A DNA stretch of 64,000 nt. It comes from Treponema sp. UBA4873. GTDB taxonomy: Bacteria; Spirochaetota; Spirochaetia; Treponematales; Treponemataceae. This document shows, piece by piece, positions 34,099 to 41,756 of the stretch. The stretch covers positions 372,001 through 436,000 of the forward strand of contig DHDP01000019.1 of assembly GCA_002399405.1 (NCBI GenBank), given 5' to 3'. Positions within the stretch are counted from its first letter, which is position 1, and each line of letters starts with the position of its first letter. The position numbers and the translations under genes were made by a program. The notes below the pieces were generated by a model, which saw only the letters and a program-made list of their open reading frames with translations, did not search any database and was not told the DNA's origin.

Positions 34099-35193
34099 TT
34101 AATATGCAGCTTCGAGAGCTTCCAGCTCATCTGCCGTAATTCGTGTCACGGACGCGCACACAGTTTCAGGAAGTGTCAGTGTAGTAATTTCCTCCCAGCT
34201 GCCGCTGCTTGAAATATCAGTCGTAGACAATGTCTGGTATGTTCCGGCGTAATTTGATTCCTGGGCAATCATTATCCATGTGACGCCGTCTTCCAGTTCA
34301 TAAACACACGGATTCTCGACATACACAGGTGTATCCTGATCGTCACCACGGTTACAGTAAGTACCTGAAAGGAGAGAGAAAGCTCCATCGCCCCATGTAT
34401 CAAGAACAGCTGCCTGGATGTCTCCGCCTTCACCTGTTGCATAATCAATATCCGCGTCTCGTGCGAATAAATAATATTTTGAATTTGCCTTTACGATACC
34501 GGCTCCGGTTACGGAATATCCCGGGCTGTATATGATATGACTGTCAAGGTCGTGCACGGAAATAAAATCATATGTCTGTGTCACATACACATGGTTTACA
34601 CCATCGGAATCATCACCCGTCCAATAAATGTCGTAGCAAAGATCGCTTTTGTTATATATCGCGCGGGGTGTCCATGCATGACGTTCATCGCCGTCCGTTC
34701 CTTCGCCGTTCGTTACCTGCAAAAGATGCTCATTTTTCCATGTAATCAAATCATCGGAAAACGCAACATAAATACAATTGCTCGGATTGTCGCCGTACGT
34801 CAGTTCATACAGAGAACCCATATCGTAATACTGTCCGTCTTCGGTATAATCCGCCGCGAGCAGAACGAATGTGCCGTCATTTTGTCGGAATATATACGGA
34901 TCACGGATATGACCGCTCCCGATAGTCGGAGTAAATACTCTTGCATTGCTGTTCAGTGCCGTCCATGTAAGACCGTCTTCGCTGTACGCAAGATGCAGCG
35001 CATCGCTGTATACTGTCTGTGAAATTCCTACCCCCGCCATAACCCACGCGTCTGTAGCCATAACACCTTCCGACCAGTCTGTCGGCTGTACATACGAGTC
35101 TTCCGCAAGAGTATTCGTACATCCAAACAGCATAAATACTGCAGCACACAGCGCAGGAATTGTTATATCCAGTCTTTTGATTATTTTTTTCAT
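34099..35193 (-). CDS. GH43 lipoprotein
   Basis: 364 residues, lipobox 'FMLFGC' (about Cys25). GH43 motifs: 'ALHLAYSEDGLTWTALNSN', 'HIRDPYIFRQNDGTFVLLAADY' (base Asp), 'HAWTPRAIYNKSDLCYDIYW', 'TGAGIVKANSKYYLFARD' and 'VENPCVYELEDGVTWIMIAQ'. It is paralogous to the catalytic part of 21564-23261 but lacks FN3 units and has Asn where that enzyme has Gly in 'VEGPF', next to the acid Glu. The C-terminal 'RITADELEALEAAY' is shared with '...VTSAELAALQAAEW' of the paralogue. Subfamily unresolved; an arabinogalactan side-chain enzyme is inferred. Confidence 0.83.
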   Translation of the reverse strand: MKKIIKRLDITIPALCAAVFMLFGCTNTLAEDSYVQPTDWSEGVMATDAWVMAGVGISQTVYSDALHLAYSEDGLTWTALNSNARVFTPTIGSGHIRDPYIFRQNDGTFVLLAADYTEDGQYYDMGSLYELTYGDNPSNCIYVAFSDDLITWKNEHLLQVTNGEGTDGDERHAWTPRAIYNKSDLCYDIYWTGDDSDGVNHVYVTQTYDFISVHDLDSHIIYSPGYSVTGAGIVKANSKYYLFARDADIDYATGEGGDIQAAVLDTWGDGAFSLLSGTYCNRGDDQDTPVYVENPCVYELEDGVTWIMIAQESNYAGTYQTLSTTDISSSGSWEEITTLTLPETVCASVTRITADELEALEAAY

Positions 35194-35205
35194 TACCGCT
35201 TCTCC

Positions 35206-36918
35206 TTACAGCTCATCGTCGTTCGTAACAACAGGAATAAACTGCCAGCTCTGTTTTTGAATAACAGTTGCATAAGCAGCATCTTCGGTGAGATCTGATG
35301 AATAATAAATCGGATTTATATAATGCCACGAAATCTGAAAACAGGAATTAACGCCGTTCACGGTAGATGTGATGCTGTTTGTCGTCGTCAGATAATACGA
35401 GCTTGAAGCATTCGCTATTGAAGAATACGGTGATTGAAGCGACGACAACACCCATGACTGCAGCTCTGTATCGGCATCCTTCGTATTCAATGTAAGGCCC
35501 GAAAGCAATTCAGTACTTGTTGCGGCAACAGCAAGGGCACTGTAGCGGTTCACCAGCTGATATCCCCATGTCGTCGGAATCATGCGGAATTGATACAAAT
35601 ACTGATCACGCCAGCGGGTGGAGGAATCGTCTCCGGACGGCGCCGTCGCCGTCCACTGAGCGACTTGTCCGGAAGTGACTGTCTCTGCATTTACAAGGTA
35701 TTGGCCGTATTTATTTTCGATGTAATAATACTGCGGATAATTAATTTCACCGGCAGACACATCAGGTTTCAAAGCCTCCGAATATGCAAAATAAAGCGAC
35801 GTAGGATCACTTTCGTCGAATTCGATTTTTCCCCATACGTACTGGGAATCGTATACGGAAGAACCGCCGAATGCAGGGCCCCAGCGGTCTCCCATGTACA
35901 TATATGTTACATTGCCGCTTCCGTCTGTTGCCGTAAGCTCGAAAACATATGCCGGCTGCGAGCGGTCGGAATGAGTCAGGTCCGAAGTATTGTTATCGCC
36001 GCTTGAATCACTAAAGACACATTTATCGGACCACGGTCCCTGAAGACTCGTAGCATACTGATATTTCGTCGGCGTCGCTGTCCAGCCTGAAGTGCCCGAC
36101 GTAATCATATAATAATAATCGCCCCGTTTGAAAAGACACGGTGCCTCGCGCTGATTAACGTTCAAAACATTGTCGGTGGGGATATACGATGTATCGATGT
36201 CAAGATAATCATCTGTAAGCCTGTAAATATGCATTCTGGTATTTTCACGATAAGATGAGGCAAAATACGCAGTACCGTCATCGTCTATAAATAGTGTGCA
36301 GTCACGCGACATATAACCGTACGGCATATTAGAATAATCACTGGTATCATCGCTGTAATCGGACGTATATCCGTTATCGTGAATATTGAACGACGGGTCG
36401 TCGAACGGTCTGAAACTTTTCACATACGTAAAGTCACCGTCAGGTGAATCACAATACGCTACAAGAGCCTGGGCAACTCCGTAATTCCAGCCTGTGCCTT
36501 CACGATGCGCCCAAAGAACATATTTACCGGTACTCTTGTTGTAAATGACTTTCGGGCGTTCGAGAAATGCAGGATTCAATTCTTCTGATGAATCTTCCGT
36601 AAGGACATCATTACGGTATTCCCAGTCAACAAGATTCTTTGACCGGTAGCAGGAGACGCCCTTAAAATTCCCTGACGAATAGCGGTGTTCGCCGTACCAA
36701 TAGAAATAACTGCCAACCTGCAGAATACAACCGCCGCTTCCGAAAATTGTGTTACCGTCTGTATCCTCTGTTCTTACACCGTTTACCAGAATACCTTTCT
36801 GTGTGCCGTTTGATGTTGATGTCCCATCCGCATCTTCATCCTGACTGGAAAGCAGCGAACAAGTACAGAGCAATACCGTGCACAATGAAAGGCTTACTAC
36901 TTTAAATATCTTTTTCAT
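35206..36918 (-). CDS. GH43_24-like exo-beta-1,3-galactanase with ricin-type domain, lipoprotein
   Basis: First gene of the ten-gene operon. 570 residues, lipobox 'VLLCTC' near residue 20. Propeller (about 45-390): 'IFGSGGCILQVGSYFYWYGEH', 'CYRSKNLVDWEYRNDVL', 'ERPKVIYNKSTGKYVLWAH', 'MSRDCTLFIDDDGTAYFAS' and 'NQREAPCLFKRGDYYYMITSG', the pattern of GH43_24 exo-beta-1,3-galactanases (modular with a sugar-binding domain in Clostridium thermocellum and Phanerochaete). The C-terminal ~170 residues ('YYIENKYGQYLVNAE', 'YQLVNRYSALAVAAT') are ricin B-like. Such enzymes attack the beta-1,3-galactan backbone of arabinogalactan proteins. The operator and a promoter lie upstream. Activity inferred from family. 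Confidence 0.83.
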   Translation of the reverse strand: MKKIFKVVSLSLCTVLLCTCSLLSSQDEDADGTSTSNGTQKGILVNGVRTEDTDGNTIFGSGGCILQVGSYFYWYGEHRYSSGNFKGVSCYRSKNLVDWEYRNDVLTEDSSEELNPAFLERPKVIYNKSTGKYVLWAHREGTGWNYGVAQALVAYCDSPDGDFTYVKSFRPFDDPSFNIHDNGYTSDYSDDTSDYSNMPYGYMSRDCTLFIDDDGTAYFASSYRENTRMHIYRLTDDYLDIDTSYIPTDNVLNVNQREAPCLFKRGDYYYMITSGTSGWTATPTKYQYATSLQGPWSDKCVFSDSSGDNNTSDLTHSDRSQPAYVFELTATDGSGNVTYMYMGDRWGPAFGGSSVYDSQYVWGKIEFDESDPTSLYFAYSEALKPDVSAGEINYPQYYYIENKYGQYLVNAETVTSGQVAQWTATAPSGDDSSTRWRDQYLYQFRMIPTTWGYQLVNRYSALAVAATSTELLSGLTLNTKDADTELQSWVLSSLQSPYSSIANASSSYYLTTTNSITSTVNGVNSCFQISWHYINPIYYSSDLTEDAAYATVIQKQSWQFIPVVTNDDEL

Positions 36919-36963
36919 ACCACCTCATTCCTTTTGTTTTCAAAAAATTTATCTGATATCAAA

Positions 36964-36977
36964 TGAAAACCTTTTCA
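36964..36977. promoter_or_regulatory. Operator TGAAAACCTTTTCA, copy 2 (ten-gene GH43 operon)
   Basis: Identical to the copies at 21403 and 38895. It lies downstream of the -10 in the leader of the 35206-36918 gene. Confidence 0.75.
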
Positions 36978-36990
36978 ATTAACATTCTAA

Positions 36991-37018
36991 GTATTAATCC
37001 ACTTTCTGATTCTGTCAA
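36991..37018 (-). promoter_or_regulatory. Promoter of the ten-gene GH43 operon
   Basis: Minus strand TTGACA (37013-37018), 16 bases, TAATAC (36991-36996). The operator follows 13 bases downstream. No other promoter-quality signal was found between here and 21564. Confidence 0.6.
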
Positions 37019-37260
37019 CAAAATTCGTTAGAAAATTGCATCTTTTTAATCTAAAAATTGTATCTTTTAGGAAATGACGTCGTTTCAGCAAAGCGATAAA
37101 TCAACATACCCGGCTCCCGGTAGCGAAATATGTCGCTTTATTAAGGAAATTTTGTGATTTATAGAGAGATTCACACCTCACAGGAAATTTTATCCGTATA
37201 ATTTTACATTATACGGCAGAGCGAGGGACTTTATTGTGGGACTTTAATCGTTGATTGATT
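37019..37260. other. Gene-free stretch with two inverted repeats
   Basis: No convincing ORF. It holds a perfect 8-bp inverted repeat CCGTATAA-N7-TTATACGG (37194-37216) and an AAAGCGA / TCGCTTT pair enclosing CCCGGCTCCCGG, starting near 37098. It lies between the GH30 terminator and the operon promoter. Function unknown. Confidence 0.4.
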
Positions 37261-37315
37261 GAAAAAGGCCTGCTTCCGGCTGAAATAAGGAGGATTAACA
37301 GCCAAAAACAGGTCT
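37261..37315 (-). terminator. Terminator of the GH30 gene
   Basis: Minus strand outer stem AGACCTG / CAGGCCT (one mismatch) enclosing GGCTG / CAGCC, followed by TTTTTC, 16 bases past the GH30 stop codon. Confidence 0.65.
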
Positions 37316-37331
37316 TTACGGATCTATATAA

Positions 37332-38876
37332 TCAGAAAACGCTTTCAACAACAAAAGTTGTTATTGAATTGGCCGGGAGGTCGGCTTTAAGCGTCTTCTT
37401 TATTACCCTGACAGCAGGCTGCGGAACACAATTTTCTCCGTCGGCCAGTGAGCCGCTCGTACGAATGACGGCGGCAGAATCTCCGGTTTTTTCGAACTGC
37501 GAAAAATCAAACAGGCATTTTTTGGTTTCTCCGCCGTCATTGACCGCCGCAATAACGATACGCTTTTTACCGCTGTCGTATGCGGCAAGCGTGTTCCGCG
37601 ACGACGCAATAAGCGTGCAGCCCGGACGGATATATCTGCTGAACTGCGCCATTGCGTAATATTTTTTCGTCAGGATGATTTCTCTTCTGTCGTGGTCGCA
37701 GACGGCCAGCCCCCAGTATCCGCGCGACGTGTCGGGCATACCGAAATCCTTATTGCCGTTGTATCCCTTTGCAGAAACGTGATTGTCTATAACCTGCCAC
37801 ATAATCCACGCGGAGGGCATAAGTCCGTTCATGTCTGATATGATTTTCTCCGCAAACCAGAGTGCCGCCCCCATTTCTCCTGCGTTCGTTCCGGCGATAT
37901 CCCCGCCGTCTACTTCCGACATCCACAGATTTTTCCCGTTTTCCGCTGCGATGCCGCGCAGATGTTTCATCCCGATTCCCTGATACGTATGAGTATCTAT
38001 ACGGGAAACCGCGTCTTTCGCTTCCGGTGAAAGTTTCGCAAACGAATCGCTCTGCACGTCGACGCTCGTTTCGTCTGTTCCGCAGAGGATCACGTCGGCT
38101 AATCCTTTACTCCGCAACGCTTTAGCCGTTTCCAAAAGCATACGCGACTGCGAATCACCCTGATCAAAATGACAGCCTTCCTGTTTATCGCTGAAGGCGC
38201 CCCAATAGTTCGTAAACGGCTCGTTCATAGGGGACACGCTTTGGAAGGCAATACCTTCAGCATTTTTGTAATGCGCAATAACCGTCGCCAGATAATCAGC
38301 AAACGCCTCGTACTGGTCGTCGCGCAGGTTGTTCTTTGATTTGTCTTCTGCGCCGGACGAACAGCCGCTGTACGTCATAAAATACGGCGGTGAATTCGAA
38401 AACGCTTCCACAATGACATCCTGTCCGCACGCCTTCACTGCAGCTTTTAGAACAGCACGCTGATTGCGGTCGGCAGTCCAGTCGTATGAAAATCCGCCGG
38501 TTGCCGCATCCTTGTATAAATATCCGGGCACCGCAGAATCAGTCCGTTTTATATGACGATGAGTCGGATCGTCGCCGCCGCCTATGTTGTAACGGATAAT
38601 GTTCAGCCCGAGCCCCTTATCCCCGTCGTAAAAAAGTTCCGCCGCTTTTTCCGCGAGTTCGTCGGAATATCCGATCCGGTTCGCCCACCAGCAGAAACTT
38701 GTTCCCCACCCCTGGAATCGTCCGTTGTTGAAAGGCGACGTGTTTTGTCTGTCCAATACGATTGTTTCCATGCTTCTATTCCTTCCGGATTTATCTTTTG
38801 CCGAACACGCAGCCGGCATGCACAAAGCAATGCCGAAAACGGCAGCTCCCAAAAACCTGAAATTACACTTCGGCAT
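37332..38876 (-). CDS. GH30 endo-beta-1,6-galactanase, lipoprotein
   Basis: 514 residues, lipobox 'MPAAC' (about Cys24). The (beta/alpha)8 barrel shows 'FQGWGTSFCWWANRIGYSD', 'NIIRYNIGGGDDP', 'EAFSNSPPYFMTYSGC', acid/base Glu219 in 'SPMNEPFTNYWG' and nucleophile Glu321 in 'LWMSEVDGGD', then the side beta domain to the C-terminus. The 'GWGTSLxWWA' start and 'NSPPYFMTxSGC' are hallmarks of subfamily GH30_5, which cuts beta-1,6-galactan side chains of type II arabinogalactan. It is a single gene with its own promoter, operator copy 3 and terminator, next to the GH43_24-type operon. The pairing of GH30_5 with GH43_24 is the basis for the arabinogalactan call. Confidence 0.9.
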   Translation of the reverse strand: MPKCNFRFLGAAVFGIALCMPAACSAKDKSGRNRSMETIVLDRQNTSPFNNGRFQGWGTSFCWWANRIGYSDELAEKAAELFYDGDKGLGLNIIRYNIGGGDDPTHRHIKRTDSAVPGYLYKDAATGGFSYDWTADRNQRAVLKAAVKACGQDVIVEAFSNSPPYFMTYSGCSSGAEDKSKNNLRDDQYEAFADYLATVIAHYKNAEGIAFQSVSPMNEPFTNYWGAFSDKQEGCHFDQGDSQSRMLLETAKALRSKGLADVILCGTDETSVDVQSDSFAKLSPEAKDAVSRIDTHTYQGIGMKHLRGIAAENGKNLWMSEVDGGDIAGTNAGEMGAALWFAEKIISDMNGLMPSAWIMWQVIDNHVSAKGYNGNKDFGMPDTSRGYWGLAVCDHDRREIILTKKYYAMAQFSRYIRPGCTLIASSRNTLAAYDSGKKRIVIAAVNDGGETKKCLFDFSQFEKTGDSAAVIRTSGSLADGENCVPQPAVRVIKKTLKADLPANSITTFVVESVF

Positions 38877-38894
38877 AATACCTCCGAATTGTTA

Positions 38895-38908
38895 TGAAAA
38901 CCTTTTCA
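38895..38908. promoter_or_regulatory. Operator TGAAAACCTTTTCA, copy 3 (GH30 gene)
   Basis: Third identical palindrome, 4 bases after the -10 (38913-38918) and just upstream of the ribosome-binding site, so a repressor here would block the start. Confidence 0.75.
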
Positions 38909-38912
38909 ACAA

Positions 38913-38941
38913 AGAGTATCATGAGTACGACCGGATGTCAA
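38913..38941 (-). promoter_or_regulatory. Promoter of the GH30 gene
   Basis: Minus strand TTGACA (38936-38941), 17 bases, TACTCT (38913-38918). Confidence 0.7.
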
Positions 38942-39031
38942 TGAAAATGTACGGCAAATATATGCGGAGCGCTTCTGATTATCAGAAAGATAATGCGATG
39001 TCACCTCATCCGGAAAAGCAGTCCGCTTACA

Positions 39032-39096
39032 CCGAAAAAAATCCGCGTGTTCCGGCTCGCCAGAATAGGCGAGAGTCACACGCGGATTTTTTTCGG
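39032..39096. terminator. Long bidirectional terminator hairpin
   Basis: Perfect 19-base inverted repeat, CCGAAAAAAATCCGCGTGT at 39032-39050 matched by its complement at 39078-39096, with a second perfect stem CTCGCC / GGCGAG (39056-39061 with 39068-39073) in the loop. The A7/T7 tracts make it a terminator on both strands. No intact gene abuts it on the left, so it may have ended a lost gene or may insulate the GH30 promoter from the remnant to its right. Confidence 0.85.
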
Positions 39097-39130
39097 CTAC
39101 GCTCTCTGCTTTTCTGTACACGACGAATAA

Positions 39131-39558
39131 ATGCATATTTCTGAAAACAGTACGGATGAAATATTTGCCGGCGCTTTCGGAACGAAAAATGTCATTCTTC
39201 CCCGGAAAAATTTCCTGTAACTGCTGCTTTTCAGAAATCCGCGACTGCCGGCGAGGACAGCGGCGATCCCTGCGTCGAAACGGTCGAGCTTAAGTCACCC
39301 TTCAACCTTGCCGACTGGGCCGACGACAAGGAGACGATTCTCGACGTAAAAGTGTCGGATTCGACGGGCTCGCAGTACGACATCGAAATACAGAATGCAC
39401 TGCACGAGGGGTTTTTCAAGCGGCTTGTGCTGTACTGGGCGCAGCTGTACGCAGACCAGCCGGAAGCGGGATGGAAATACGGTGAACTCCGGCCGTGCAC
39501 GGTCATCGCTCTGCTTCACGAACGCATATATACCGAAGACGACATTGCAGCCCTGTAA
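39131..39558 (+). pseudogene. Remnant of an Rpn-family PD-(D/E)XK nuclease gene
   Basis: From about 39181 to the TAA at 39556-39558 the plus strand encodes '...VETVELKSPFNLADWADD', 'KETILDVKVSDSTGSQYDIE', 'IQNALHEGFFKRLVLYWAQL' and 'YADQPEAGWKYGELRP'. This matches the Rpn recombination-promoting nuclease core (PDDEXK_2), including the ILDVK Asp and the E-x-Q pair. It lacks a start codon in frame before 39352, has a stop upstream (TGA near 39157) and ends about 200 residues short of full length. A short open stretch from ATG 39131 in another frame may be the shifted N-terminus. Decayed by frameshift and truncation. It lies between the carbohydrate locus and the uronate locus. Confidence 0.68.
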
Positions 39559-39615
39559 GCAGCTGAACATTTTCAAAATGTATCCGATTTTGGACGATAT
39601 CTTCAAATTATTATT

Positions 39616-40641
39616 TTATCGCACACGGCAGGACTGGCGGACAGCAAGCACCGGCTCAATCAGCGTCTCATGGGGAACTCCGTCACCGGATATTGCTGCG
39701 ACCGCATTTTTCACGATTGTTTCCCCGTACTCGGCGTAGTTGTACCCGACGGAAGTAAGCTGCGGCGTCACAAGCGGCGCAATATATGTATTGTCAAAAC
39801 TTATGATCCCAATGTCATCAGGAATTCTCAAATGATGTTCCGTAGCAGCTCTCATGACTCCTGCCGCGGTAAGATCATTTACGGCAATAACCGCGTCGGG
39901 CAGTTCCTTTTCTTTTAAAATCTGGGTCATAGCAGCATATCCGCCGTTCTCGTCATAATACTCGTTCGGTACGTCAAACGCCGGATTATACGAAAATCCG
40001 TACGACTTCAGCAGTTTATGATACGCAGCACGCAGTTCCGCCGTAAATTTTACGGTAGGACTGCCGCCGGCAAACGCTATTTTTTTATACCTGCAGGAAA
40101 TCAGGTATTCCATCACCAGTTCCATCGCGCGGTTTCCGTCGATATTCACGCGGCTGCAGTTCGTACCGTCAAGGCGGCCGGTAACGATAACCGGTATCTG
40201 ATTCGTTACGAGATTCACTTTTTCCGCAAATTCCGTATCGGTCACAAGTTCATCAACAAGACCGCCGATAAGGATGATTGCTTCCACCCGCTGACTTATC
40301 ATCTTTTCGAGCAGTTCGAATTCCTTACGGCGGTCGCCGAATGAGTCGCTTAATAAAAGCGTATATCCGAGCGAATTGGCGGCCTTCTCGCAGCTCACGA
40401 ACATGGCGGAATAATACGGATTGCAGACGTCGGCGGTAATTATGCCTATCTGCATTGTTTTTGTCTGTATAAGACCGCGGGCAAGCTGATTCGGATGAAA
40501 ATCATATTTATTAATAATTTCCTGAATACGCTGTTTTTTGTCGTCCTTTACCCTCGCATTCCCCGTAAGCACACGCGAAACAGTCGAAATAGAAACTCCC
40601 GCTTCTTTCGCTATATCGCAGATTGTAATTACTTTTCCCAT
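39616..40641 (-). CDS. LacI-family transcriptional regulator
   Basis: 341 residues with the N-terminal helix-turn-helix and hinge ('ITICDIAKEAGVSISTVSRV', 'NQLARGLIQTKTMQIGII') and a periplasmic-binding-like effector domain ('DVCNPYYSAM', 'RVNIDGNRAMELVMEYLI', 'DAVIAVNDLTAAGVMRAA', 'IGIISFDNTYIAPLVTPQLTSV'). It is 5 bases downstream of the KDPG aldolase gene and transcribed with it. The operator TGAAAACCTTTTCA, found at three arabinogalactan promoters, has LacI-site geometry, and the palindrome at 41704-41726 controls its own transcript. Either could be its target. The effector is not known. Confidence 0.93.
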   Translation of the reverse strand: MGKVITICDIAKEAGVSISTVSRVLTGNARVKDDKKQRIQEIINKYDFHPNQLARGLIQTKTMQIGIITADVCNPYYSAMFVSCEKAANSLGYTLLLSDSFGDRRKEFELLEKMISQRVEAIILIGGLVDELVTDTEFAEKVNLVTNQIPVIVTGRLDGTNCSRVNIDGNRAMELVMEYLISCRYKKIAFAGGSPTVKFTAELRAAYHKLLKSYGFSYNPAFDVPNEYYDENGGYAAMTQILKEKELPDAVIAVNDLTAAGVMRAATEHHLRIPDDIGIISFDNTYIAPLVTPQLTSVGYNYAEYGETIVKNAVAAISGDGVPHETLIEPVLAVRQSCRVR

Positions 40642-40646
40642 TCCGA

Positions 40647-41639
40647 TTACACTCTCTTCAAATGTATTTCAAATCCACCTACCGGTTTATCAAGGTAAAT
40701 GAACTTAAGCGCGGATTTCTGTTCTTCGCCGTACCATTGTGCCGTCTCCATAACAGGATTGAAGCCGAACCGGCTCAAATATGAGAGCGCACGCTCCACG
40801 TTGTAGGTATAAAATCCGATATGTCCGTGAACTCCGCGTCCGTTCTTTTTCATAAGTTCGAACGAATCGCCGCAAAACCACGACGCGGGATTCTCCGTCC
40901 CCTCATATCCGAATAAGCCGAGCACGGCGGCTCCTTCCGACGCGGCTGCGTCTCCGTCGAAATTTATTCCCACGTGGGCGAAAGAAAAACCGAGCATAGC
41001 GTTCACCGCTTTTTTCGATATCGCCGTAATTTCGTCCCATTTTTCTTCGGCGATGAGCGGCTCTTTCACCATCCAGCTGCCGCCGACTGAAATAATATTT
41101 CCGCATTTCATGTATTCGCCGATATTCTGCTCGGTAATACCGCCCGTCGCCATAAAACGGACGCCGGGAAACGGACCTCCCAACGCATTGAGCGTCCGCA
41201 CGCCGCCCGAAGCCTCCGCCGGGAAAAATTTCAGGACGGAAAGTCCTTTCCCGAGTGCAGCCTCTATCTGGCTCGCGCAATTTACGCCGGGATAGACCGG
41301 GATTGATTCCGAAATGCAGTAATCGACTGTCTCCGGATTAAACCCCGGCGATACAATGAACTTTGCGCCGGCGGCCGCAGCCTTCTGCGCGAGCGCCGCG
41401 TTGATGACGGTTCCGGCTCCCACAAGCATATCGGGATGAGCCCTGTTTACGACACGGATGCATTCCGCAATGCGCTCGAGTCCCGCCTGTCCGTCAGTCG
41501 TCCGAAACGTGATTTCGACCGCACGAATTCCGCCTTTTATTAAGGCAGCCGCAAGTTTTTCAGCCTTCTCCGGCCTGTCAATCGTCACGACAGGAATCAA
41601 TCCGGCTTTTTCTATCTCTTCATTCATCGATTCAAACAT
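40647..41639 (-). CDS. eda: KDPG/KHG aldolase fused to a C-terminal glyoxalase-like (VOC) domain
   Basis: Cleaves 2-keto-3-deoxy-6-phosphogluconate to pyruvate and glyceraldehyde-3-phosphate, the last step of uronate breakdown. The start is the ATG at 41639 ('MFESMNEEIEKAGLIPVV'), after AAAGGA; the longer upstream frame overlaps the promoter. Aldolase motifs: 'RAVEITFRTTDG' (Glu), 'LVGAGTVINAALAQ', 'GAKFIVSPGFNP', Schiff-base Lys in 'VLKFFPAEASGG' and 'FMATGGITEQN'. It ends near residue 218. About 110 more residues ('FSFAHVGINFDGD...', 'RGVHGHIGFYTYNVERALSY', 'PVGGFEIHLKRV') look like a VOC fold. Standard Eda is ~210 residues, so the tail is an extra domain of unknown role. Confidence 0.88.
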   Translation of the reverse strand: MFESMNEEIEKAGLIPVVTIDRPEKAEKLAAALIKGGIRAVEITFRTTDGQAGLERIAECIRVVNRAHPDMLVGAGTVINAALAQKAAAAGAKFIVSPGFNPETVDYCISESIPVYPGVNCASQIEAALGKGLSVLKFFPAEASGGVRTLNALGGPFPGVRFMATGGITEQNIGEYMKCGNIISVGGSWMVKEPLIAEEKWDEITAISKKAVNAMLGFSFAHVGINFDGDAAASEGAAVLGLFGYEGTENPASWFCGDSFELMKKNGRGVHGHIGFYTYNVERALSYLSRFGFNPVMETAQWYGEEQKSALKFIYLDKPVGGFEIHLKRV

Positions 41640-41678
41640 GTGATTTTCCTTTAACAAAATTATTTTATGTATATTTAC

Positions 41679-41708
41679 ATTATAACGCACGGAAACGGCA
41701 TCCGACAA
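41679..41708 (-). promoter_or_regulatory. Promoter of the eda-lacI transcript
   Basis: Minus strand TTGTCG (41703-41708), 18 bases, TATAAT (41679-41684). The -35 lies within one arm of the 41704-41726 palindrome. Confidence 0.65.
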
Positions 41709-41726
41709 TATACCGCATATATTGTC
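41704..41726. promoter_or_regulatory. Palindromic operator between divergent eda and GH88 genes
   Basis: Perfect 9-bp arms GACAATATA-N5-TATATTGTC. Each arm contains the -35 of one of the two divergent promoters, so a single bound regulator would control both. Candidates are the LacI protein (39616) and the GntR protein (49896). Confidence 0.7.
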
Positions 41727-41750
41727 AGAAAAAAAATAAAAGTATAGAGT
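41722..41750 (+). promoter_or_regulatory. Promoter of the GH88 gene, probably leaderless
   Basis: TTGTCA (41722-41727), 17 bases, TAGAGT (41745-41750). The ATG at 41757 is 7 bases after the -10, where transcription would start, and no Shine-Dalgarno precedes it. Confidence 0.55.
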
Positions 41751-41756
41751 ACCCCC

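Noticed and set aside
38725..39144. Plus-strand 139-codon frame across the GH30 start and the big hairpin
   Set aside because: It runs through the GH30 promoter, operator and the terminator palindrome and has no recognisable domain.
39565..39583. ACATTTT-C-AAAATGT palindrome as an operator
   Set aside because: It lies at the 3' ends of the Rpn remnant and the LacI gene with no promoter nearby. Too short and AT-rich to call.
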